Source of the DNA: an uncultured Chloroflexota bacterium
GTDB lineage: Bacteria > Chloroflexota > Anaerolineae > Caldilineales > Caldilineaceae
Length of the DNA: 10,171 bases
NCBI GenBank assembly: GCA_903879975.1
Contig: CAIRNL010000046.1
Location: forward strand, 1 to 10,171
Direction: 5' to 3'
The notes beneath the pieces were generated by a model that was given only the letters and a program-made list of their open reading frames with translations, searched no databases and was not told the DNA's origin. Below, one piece after another: positions 1-6,701 of the stretch. Each line of letters starts with the position of its first letter. Position 1 is the first letter of the stretch. Position numbers and translations under genes: made by a program.

Positions 1-132
1 CAGGCGGCCCAACCCGCCGCTCCCCAATACCACAACCAACGCAACAACCAGCAGCGCGGCCATGCTGCCGATGAAAAGCTGCTGAGCCTGACTGAGTGTG
101 GACCATCTCCGTCGAAACGAATCCAAATGCAT
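1..132 (-). CDS. Partial membrane-anchored protein, N-terminus only, function unknown
   Basis: The reverse strand is open from an ATG at 132-130 to the window's left edge, giving 44 residues without a stop. The visible N-terminus has a basic stretch (RRRW, residues 7-10) followed by a long hydrophobic segment at about residues 19-38 (LFIGSMAALLVVALVVVLG). This is the pattern of an N-terminal signal anchor or first transmembrane helix, so the bulk of the protein should be membrane-bound or exported. An AGGAGA ribosome-binding sequence (138-133) directly abuts the ATG, which is too close for normal use. A TTG two codons downstream (126-124) sits 7 nt from GGAG and may be the true start, as other genes here also use non-ATG starts. 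A good extended -10 promoter lies about 70 bp upstream. The family cannot be named from 44 residues. Confidence 0.62.
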   Translation of the reverse strand, partial: MHLDSFRRRWSTLSQAQQLFIGSMAALLVVALVVVLGSGGLGRL

Positions 133-200
133 TCTCCTGTTTATGCCAATCGGCCTCGACCGGCCAGTGCATCCGGCGCAATACGGACCCTCGGTGTAGA

Positions 201-209
201 ATTATAGCA
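201..209 (-). promoter_or_regulatory. Extended -10 promoter for the left-edge minus-strand gene
   Basis: Read on the minus strand the sequence is TGCTATAAT: a perfect TATAAT hexamer (206-201) preceded by TG at the extended -10 position (209-208). No good TTGACA-like -35 is visible at the usual 16-18 bp spacing, which is typical of promoters that rely on the extended -10. Transcription would start near position 194, giving a leader of about 60 nt before the ATG at 132. Basis: seen in sequence; promoter activity is inferred. Confidence 0.55.
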
Positions 210-345
210 TGCCGTCTTCGATGCCGCCGAACACGTGACGAGCACTGGCTGTGTACCGCATTGATTGACGGTTCCTGTCCCCGCTGTGAGCAGACCGGTT
301 GACTCTGGCAAGTTGCACGATCTCAGCCACTGGCACTATCATAAC

Positions 346-349
346 AGGG
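346..349 (+). promoter_or_regulatory. Weak ribosome-binding site deciding the hydrolase start
   Basis: AGGG lies 5 nt before the GTG at 355, a usable Shine-Dalgarno distance. The GTG at 349 overlaps this motif, and the TTG at 265 has no purine-rich motif in front of it. This favours 355 as the start. The motif is weak, so 349 remains possible. Confidence 0.35.
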
Positions 350-354
350 TGAGT

Positions 355-1463
<1,109 letters not shown>

Positions 1464-1467
<4 letters not shown>

Positions 1468-2279
1468 CAGCACAAGGGCGTTGGCTGGTTGCGGCTGGGG
1501 TTGTGGTCGCCTTCCTGGCCATTGGGCTAGCCATGGCGATTCAGGATGAAAAGCGGCTGCCCGCGTTTCTGCGCCGCGATACAACTTGGCAGGCAATGCA
1601 GGAACGCGGCAGTTGGCGAGTTGGGCTTGACCCGAGTTTTCCGCCCTTTGAAATGCTCGACGGCGAAAGTCGTCCTATAGGCTACGATGTTGATCTGGCG
1701 CAGGCGCTGGCGAAAACGTGGGGGCTGGAGGCAGAAATCGTGGCGGTTGGCTTTGACAGCCTGCTCGACACGCTCAAGGCCGGCAAGATCGACAGCATCG
1801 TCAGCGCCTATCCATACGACGATCGGCTGACCCAGGATTTTACATTTTCAGCACCCTACTTCGATGCTGGTGTGCGCCTGGTCGTGCGAACTGGTTCGCC
1901 GATCACCGACGTCACCGAGTTGTCTGGGCGGCGTGTCGGGGTAGAGTGGGGCAGTGTAGGGGACATGCTTGGCAGGCAGATGCAACGTGACGGGGTCGAT
2001 GTGACGCTCATCCCACTGGAAACACCGGCCGATTTGCTCGAAGCCATTTTGGTGATGCCAAAGGTTGACGCTATTCTGATCGACAACGTTGCACTACGCC
2101 AGGCGCAAGCCGCCGGCAGGCAGCTTACTGCCGTGGGTGAACCGCTAGAAAGCGTGCCGTACGTCATCGTCATGCCGCGCCGCGCTGCCGAACTGCACCG
2201 GAACCTGGAGGCATCGCTGCAGTCGCTACAGAGTGCAGGGCACCTTTCCGACCTAGAGATCGCCTGGTTTTCCGATTGA
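1464..2279 (+). CDS. Extracytoplasmic solute-binding protein, family 3 (amino-acid type)
   Basis: A 271-residue protein starting at the GTG that overlaps the preceding stop. Residues 7-26 are hydrophobic and end in AMA (23-25), a possible signal peptidase I site. There is no lipobox and no cysteine anywhere, so it is either released or anchored by this helix. From residue 51 it follows the SBP_bac_3 pattern: GLDPSFPPFEML with GYDVDLAQALA (lobe 1), then SAYPYDDR ending at Arg 121 and FSAPYFDAG (128-136). Arg 121 matches the carboxylate-binding Arg of HisJ-like proteins. GVEWGSVGDML (159-169) and the DAILIDNVAL element with Asp 207 match the lobe-2 loop and the amine-binding Asp. These features favour an alpha-amino acid or closely related ligand. 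No permease or ATPase gene lies beside it in this window, so it may serve a transporter encoded elsewhere or act as a sensor. Confidence is high for the family and low for the ligand. Confidence 0.9.
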
Positions 2280-2287
2280 CAAACGAC

Positions 2288-2293
2288 GAGGAG
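2288..2293 (+). promoter_or_regulatory. Ribosome-binding site deciding the phosphoesterase start
   Basis: GAGGAG is a strong Shine-Dalgarno match 6 nt before the GTG at 2300. It rules against the in-frame TTG at 2276, which would overlap the previous stop and places this motif inside the coding region. Confidence 0.75.
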
Positions 2294-2299
2294 TCCACC

Positions 2300-3226
2300 G
2301 TGAATCGTTTTGCGCAAAGTGTGATTGGCATTATCTCGGATACCCATTACTGGCAACGTGCCGAGCCAGTGATCACGGAAGAGGGCGGAATTCAGTTGCA
2401 GCATAGGTCGGAAATGTTGATGACGACACTGCTCGACGAACTGGCGCGCGCCGGTGTTACCCAGATTCTGCACCTGGGCGATGTTACCTGTGGCGGAGGC
2501 ACCTTTGAGATGCCTGCGGATGTCTTCATCGACACCTTGGAGAACCTCTGTCGGCGCTTTCAGGAGTTGCCAGTTCCGGTCGCCGTGCTGCCGGGCAACC
2601 ACGACAGTTGGCCGGGCACCGGCACGATGGATGCATTCAGCCGCATCTGGGCGGCGCAGCCCGGTATAGGCACAACCATCGATCTTGCAGAAGCACGGCT
2701 TGTCCTGCTCAACAGCCAGGGCCACCCTGCCGATATCGTTGCCGCCACGCCAAGTGGAGACCCGATCTTTGGCTGGGTGAACGACGGCGAGTTGGCACGT
2801 CTTGATCAGGCGCTTGCCACTGCGGGCGACCGCCCTGTCTTGCTCTTCAGCCATCAACTACTGCATCCCTGGGCTGGGGACAGGGAATGGCGCGACTTCT
2901 ACAGAATTGCCAATGCGGACGAGGTGCTGGCGATCATCCAGCGTCATGGCAACACACGCGCTGTCTTCCAGGGGCACGCACACCGTCTCGACATCCAAGA
3001 AGTTGCGCTCGATTCGCGGCGGCCCACGCTCTTTGTCGTCGTACCGGCGATCATCGAATACCCAGTCGCCTGGATGCGCCTGGAACTGAACGGCCATCGT
3101 GCTCGCCTGTCCCTACAACGTCTGCCGTTGCCCGAACTTGTCGAGGCATCGCGCAACAGCGGTCCGGGCCAGGCTTGGCGCGGTGGAAAATCTGAATGGT
3201 GGCACGTACCCTTTTCCCTGCGCTGA
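2300..3226 (+). CDS. Calcineurin-like metallophosphoesterase (class III, CpdA/Icc-like)
   Basis: A 308-residue cytoplasmic protein without signal peptide, starting at GTG 2300 behind a strong ribosome-binding site. All metal-binding motifs of the superfamily are visible in order: D14-x-H16 (SDTH), G60-D61 (HLGDV), G99-N100-H101-D102, H185 (FSHQ) and G225-H226-A227-H228. It should hold a dinuclear metal centre and hydrolyse phosphomono- or phosphodiesters. The spacing and the segment 'NDGELARLDQAL ... RPVLLFSHQ' followed by the GHAHR motif resemble class III cyclic nucleotide phosphodiesterases of the CpdA/Icc type. Sequence alone does not separate cAMP from other phosphodiester or phosphomonoester substrates. 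It follows the binding-protein gene after 20 bp, so the first three plus-strand genes probably form one transcript. No catalytic residue is missing. Confidence 0.88.
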   Translation: MNRFAQSVIGIISDTHYWQRAEPVITEEGGIQLQHRSEMLMTTLLDELARAGVTQILHLGDVTCGGGTFEMPADVFIDTLENLCRRFQELPVPVAVLPGNHDSWPGTGTMDAFSRIWAAQPGIGTTIDLAEARLVLLNSQGHPADIVAATPSGDPIFGWVNDGELARLDQALATAGDRPVLLFSHQLLHPWAGDREWRDFYRIANADEVLAIIQRHGNTRAVFQGHAHRLDIQEVALDSRRPTLFVVVPAIIEYPVAWMRLELNGHRARLSLQRLPLPELVEASRNSGPGQAWRGGKSEWWHVPFSLR

Positions 3227-3381
3227 TCCGCAGGCACCCAGTGATGGAATGCAGACACCCAGATTTTCGGCCACGGCGTTGCCGAGAGGGCGAACTTGCA
3301 AGATCCTGGTTTCTATCGACCTTTTCTTTAGTTTGTTGGCGGTGCCCGTGACCAGCACCATGGAATGAAAGGAGCGCTCGC
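3227..3381. other. Intergenic region with a weak hairpin before the protease gene
   Basis: This 155-bp gap holds an imperfect hairpin (3264-3271 pairing with 3281-3288: eight pairs including two G-U, 9-nt loop). No T-run follows it directly, so it is not a convincing terminator. A TTGCAA at 3296-3301 is the only -35-like hexamer I noticed, and no matching -10 lies 16-18 bp downstream. The gap ends in a strong AAAGGAG ribosome-binding site. Whether the protease gene has its own promoter is unclear; read-through from upstream is possible. Confidence 0.35.
3368..3374 (+). promoter_or_regulatory. Strong ribosome-binding site supporting a TTG start
   Basis: AAAGGAG lies 7 nt before the TTG at 3382. 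This near-ideal motif and spacing make the TTG start credible, and the encoded N-terminus (LPADSLRRCCDP) matches the usual beginning of this protease family. Confidence 0.75.
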
Positions 3382-5841
3382 TTGTGCCCAGTAGAAGCAC
3401 TACCCGCTGATAGTCTCCGGCGCTGCTGTGACCCAGACAAACTGCCTTTTGAGAGCACTGCGGACCTGGATGGACCGATCACCTTCATCGGCCAGGAACG
3501 CCCCATGAGCGCTATTCGCTTCGGCGTCAAGATGAACCGCCAAGGCTACAACATCTTTGCCTTGGGTCCGGCTGGTCTCGGCAAGCACACCCTCGTGCGT
3601 CGCACTGTAGAGGAGCGCGCGGCCCAGGAGCCTTCACCGCCAGATTGGTGTTACGTCAACAATTTTGACCAGCCTTACCGCCCCAGCGTTCTCAAGCTGC
3701 CCTGTGGTAAGGGACGCGAGTTCAAACGCGATATGGAGCACCTGGTCGAGGACATGCAGACGGCGCTTTCGGCGGCTTTCGAGAGCGAGGAATATCAGTC
3801 GCGGCGCCGCACTCTGGACAGTGAATTTCAGGAACAACAGCAGGCCACCCTCACAGACTTGCAGGACGACGCTCGCCGGCGCAACCTTGCCCTGCTACGC
3901 ACGCCAAGTGGGCTTGCGTTTGCTCCGCTCAAGAATGGTGAAGTTCTACCGCCCGACGAATACGAAAAATTACCAGAGGAAGAGCAGCAGCGCATCCAAG
4001 CCGACGTGGAAGTCATGCAGGAAGAGCTGCAGAGGGTCCTCTCCAAGGCGCCGCGCTGGGAACGCGAAATGCGCAACCGGCTGCGCGAATTGAACCGCGA
4101 GGTAGCGGCTGTCGTCCTCAACGATCTGATTGAGGAAATGTCGGGCAAGTACGGCGATACGCCCGGCGTGATTGCCTACCTAGATGCTGTGCGTCGCGAT
4201 GTCAATGACCACCTGGGCGACTTCCTGGCTGCCGGCGAAAAAAAGCATCAGGCCACCGACGGCGACAGCCCGATTGCCTTTGTCGATTCCATCTCGCCGC
4301 TGCGCCGCTACCAGGTCAATCTGCTGGTCGATTCGGCCGACGTCACAGGTGCGCCGGTCATCTACGAGAGCAATCCGACCTACACCAATCTCACGGGGCG
4401 TGTGGAGCAGATGGCACAGATGGGTGCGCTCGTCACCGACTTCATGCTCATCAAGCCTGGCACTCTCCACCGGGCAAACGGTGGCTACTTGATTCTTGAC
4501 GCGCTCAAAGTGCTGCTCAACCCCTATGCATGGGAGGGACTCAAGCGATCGCTCGAATTTGGCGAATTGCGCATCGAGTCTGCGCTGCAGATGCTCAGCT
4601 TGGCCAGCACCGTGTCGCTGGAGCCGGAGCCAGTGCCACTTGACGTCAAGGTTGTGCTGCTTGGTGACCGCATGCTCTACTACCTGCTGTCCCAGGCTGA
4701 CCCTGATTTCAACGAGCTCTTCAAGGTAACCGCCGACTTTGCCGACGAGGTAGAGCGGACGCCCGAAACGCAGCAGTCGTACGCCGAATTGATTGCCACC
4801 GTCGTGCGCAATGAAAAACTGCGTCACCTGGATCGCTATGCTGTGGGCACCGTACTCGATCACGCCGCCCGTCTGGTCAGCGACAGTGAGCGGCTCACAG
4901 CCCAGTTGCAGGCCATTGTCGACCTGCTTCAGGAGGCCAACTACTGGGCCGATGAAAACGGCTCGAACCTGATTACCGCCGAGCACGTCCGCCAGGCCAT
5001 CGACGCGCAGGTCTTCCGCCTCGACCGAGTAGCTCGGCTGATGCAAGATGAGGTACTCCGCAAGACCATCCTCATCGAGACCGAAGGCGCCGTCGTTGGC
5101 CAGATCAACGGGTTGTCTGTACTACAACTGGGGAATTACGCCTTCGGCCAGCCCTCGCGCATTTCTGCCTCTGTCCGCATGGGGCGCGGCGACGTCGTCA
5201 ACATCGAGCGCGAGGTCAACATGAGCGGGCCGATTCATTCCAAGGGTGTGCTCATCCTGTCCAGCTTCCTCCACAGCCGCTATGCCTTGAATCAGCCCCT
5301 GTCTCTCTCTGCCAGCCTGGTTTTTGAGCAATCCTACGGTGGCGTCGAAGGCGACAGTGCCTCGTCGACCGAGCTTTACGCCCTCCTATCTGCCATCAGC
5401 CAGGTACCCATCAAGCAGTGGCTGGCCGTCACCGGCTCAGTCGACCAACAGGGTCGCGTGCAGGCTATTGGCGGGGTCAACGAGAAAATCGAGGGTTTCT
5501 TCGACCTGTGCAAGGCACGCGGGCTGACAGGTGACCAGGGGGTGTTGATCCCAGCCTCCAACGTCAAAAATCTCATGGTGCGCAACGATGTGGTTGAGGC
5601 GGTGAGGGCAGGACAGTTCCATATCTACCCCATCACACATGTCGACGAAGGGATCGAACTGCTCACAGGTCTGCCTGCGGGCAAGCCGGACAAGCGCGGT
5701 CGCTACCCAAAGGACACCGTCAATGGCGCAGTGACTGAGCGTCTGGCTGCGTTTGCGCGTCGCCGCCGCACCCTGGAGAGCAAGGAGCGCAAGCAAACCT
5801 TGAATGAGTCTGACGCCAAGAGTGTCAGCAAGCCAGAGTAA
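3382..5841 (+). CDS. Lon-like ATP-dependent protease (AAA+ domain with S16 peptidase domain)
   Basis: An 819-residue protein of the bacterial Lon-related group (AAA_32 plus Lon C-terminal domain; E. coli YcbZ is a shorter relative). It lacks the N-terminal substrate domain of classical LonA. Walker A is GPAGLGKHT at 62-70 with Lys 68. Walker B is GGYLILDA at 367-374 with Asp 373, inside the family signature LHRANGGYLIL. Between them lies a long charged, Glu/Gln/Arg-rich insertion (about 110-260), likely a coiled coil for substrate gating. The C-terminal peptidase domain carries the Ser-Lys dyad: Ser 659 in EGDSAS and Lys 702 in GGVNEKIEG. Their 43-residue spacing equals that of E. coli Lon (S679/K722). 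All catalytic parts are intact, so it should degrade proteins in the cytosol in an ATP-dependent way; its substrates are unknown. The start is TTG 3382. The last 50 residues are basic and look disordered. The stress-protein gene follows after 41 bp. Confidence 0.93.
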   Translation: MCPVEALPADSLRRCCDPDKLPFESTADLDGPITFIGQERPMSAIRFGVKMNRQGYNIFALGPAGLGKHTLVRRTVEERAAQEPSPPDWCYVNNFDQPYRPSVLKLPCGKGREFKRDMEHLVEDMQTALSAAFESEEYQSRRRTLDSEFQEQQQATLTDLQDDARRRNLALLRTPSGLAFAPLKNGEVLPPDEYEKLPEEEQQRIQADVEVMQEELQRVLSKAPRWEREMRNRLRELNREVAAVVLNDLIEEMSGKYGDTPGVIAYLDAVRRDVNDHLGDFLAAGEKKHQATDGDSPIAFVDSISPLRRYQVNLLVDSADVTGAPVIYESNPTYTNLTGRVEQMAQMGALVTDFMLIKPGTLHRANGGYLILDALKVLLNPYAWEGLKRSLEFGELRIESALQMLSLASTVSLEPEPVPLDVKVVLLGDRMLYYLLSQADPDFNELFKVTADFADEVERTPETQQSYAELIATVVRNEKLRHLDRYAVGTVLDHAARLVSDSERLTAQLQAIVDLLQEANYWADENGSNLITAEHVRQAIDAQVFRLDRVARLMQDEVLRKTILIETEGAVVGQINGLSVLQLGNYAFGQPSRISASVRMGRGDVVNIEREVNMSGPIHSKGVLILSSFLHSRYALNQPLSLSASLVFEQSYGGVEGDSASSTELYALLSAISQVPIKQWLAVTGSVDQQGRVQAIGGVNEKIEGFFDLCKARGLTGDQGVLIPASNVKNLMVRNDVVEAVRAGQFHIYPITHVDEGIELLTGLPAGKPDKRGRYPKDTVNGAVTERLAAFARRRRTLESKERKQTLNESDAKSVSKPE

Positions 5842-5882
5842 TCGTCGTTGCTTGACTGCGTTATTGGATCCGGAGCACCGTT

Positions 5883-6686
5883 ATGACCGAGGTAGAGCAA
5901 AACCAGCCCCTCGCCGGCGAACATATCCTTGTTGCGCTCGACACGTCACCAAACAGCACAGCTGCCCTGATGGCTGCCGCCGAACTGGCCGCTGCGCTGC
6001 ACATGGAGCTGCGTGGCCTCTTTGTGGAAGACATCAACTTGCTTCACTTGTGTGGGTTGCCCTTTGGCCTGGAAATCGGCTCGTTCACTGCCAAGCCGCG
6101 CCGCCTGGAGCAGGCGCAGTTGGAGCGTGATTTCCGCATCCAGGCCACCGTACTGCGCAAGACCATGGCCGATATTGCCGGCCAGCAACGCGTCTCTTGG
6201 TCGTTCAAGGTCGTGCGGGGCGTTGTTGCGCAGGAAGTGCTCAACGCTGGGTCATCGGCGCACATGGTCAGCCTGGGGCGCACCGGACGCACACCCGGCA
6301 AGAAGATCGGCTCGACGGCGCAGGCGCTCGTGCGCAACACGCGCCGCCCCGTCATCGTACAGATGCACAAACCACTGGAAGGTCCCTTTCTGGCCGCCTA
6401 CACCGGCGACGAACCCTCGGACAACACCCTACGGCTTGCGATGCAACTGGCTCTTGCGCGCAGGAGCCGGCTCGACGTGATGTTGCTCAACCAGAGCGAT
6501 GAGAAAAAAGCAGAGATTGCACAGCAGTTGGCCGAAAAGGAGATCGAATCGAATCTCTACTCGATGCACAGTAGCAGTACGATCGTCAGCGCTTTCAGCC
6601 AGTTCACCCTGGGCACCGTGCTGCTGCCGGCCACAGCAGCAGCGTGGCTCGACGAGATGAAGACAAACGTGATCGTCGTGCCGTAA
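5883..6686 (+). CDS. Tandem universal stress protein (UspA family)
   Basis: A 267-residue protein, ATG start with GGAG (5872-5875) 7 nt upstream. About twice the length of a single Usp domain, it reads as two domains. Domain 1 (about 13-160) begins with ILVALDTSPNS, where Asp 20 is the usual nucleotide-contacting Asp. It ends with GRTG (132-135), then GST (143-145) and RRPVIVQ. The usual ATP-binding signature is G-2X-G-9X-G(S/T); here the second spacer is 7 residues, two short of the norm. Domain 2 (about 165-267) keeps strand-like elements (PFLAAYTG, LDVMLLN, NVIVVP) but has no glycine signature, so it probably does not bind ATP. The gene sits 41 bp after the Lon-like protease and is likely co-transcribed with it. 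The role is probably stress-related signalling or protection in the cytoplasm; no partner is shown by the sequence. Confidence 0.85.
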   Translation: MTEVEQNQPLAGEHILVALDTSPNSTAALMAAAELAAALHMELRGLFVEDINLLHLCGLPFGLEIGSFTAKPRRLEQAQLERDFRIQATVLRKTMADIAGQQRVSWSFKVVRGVVAQEVLNAGSSAHMVSLGRTGRTPGKKIGSTAQALVRNTRRPVIVQMHKPLEGPFLAAYTGDEPSDNTLRLAMQLALARRSRLDVMLLNQSDEKKAEIAQQLAEKEIESNLYSMHSSSTIVSAFSQFTLGTVLLPATAAAWLDEMKTNVIVVP

Positions 6687-6701
6687 CAGGTCAGGCTTGC
6701 T

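Larger units (their letters stand above)
133..354. other. Divergent intergenic region
   Basis: This 222-bp stretch separates the leftward membrane gene from the rightward hydrolase gene. It carries the extended -10 element for the leftward gene. For the rightward gene there are only weak candidates: TAGAAT at 197-202, which overlaps the leftward -10 by 2 bp, and TATCAT at 337-342 with a poor TTGCAC 18 bp upstream. A reading frame for the hydrolase stays open back to a TTG at 265, but the residues encoded between 265 and 348 (many Pro, His and Ser) do not look like a signal sequence. I treat that part as non-coding. Confidence 0.45.

Noticed and set aside
265..354. N-terminal extension of the hydrolase from a TTG at 265
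   Set aside because: No ribosome-binding site, and the residues encoded do not fit ahead of the signal anchor; GTG 355 (or 349) begins right before the basic and hydrophobic segment.
1856..2857. A 333-codon open frame on the minus strand across the binding-protein and phosphoesterase genes
   Set aside because: It lies wholly antisense to two genes with complete family motifs. Its translation shows no recognisable domain and it spans their junction; it is a by-product of GC-rich codon use.
3264..3288. Hairpin after the phosphoesterase gene as a rho-independent terminator
   Set aside because: The stem contains two G-U pairs and is followed by GGCGAAC rather than a run of T; kept only as a note on the intergenic region.
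3365..3394. A nine-codon mini-ORF (ATG to TAG) overlapping the protease start, and a two-codon ATG-GAA-TGA at 3360-3368
   Set aside because: Both overlap the ribosome-binding site region and could be leader peptides, but neither has its own ribosome-binding site and such short frames arise by chance.
4180..5046. A 288-codon open frame on the minus strand inside the protease gene
   Set aside because: Antisense to the AAA+ domain of a clear protease; the translation is rich in His, Gln and Val without a recognisable fold.
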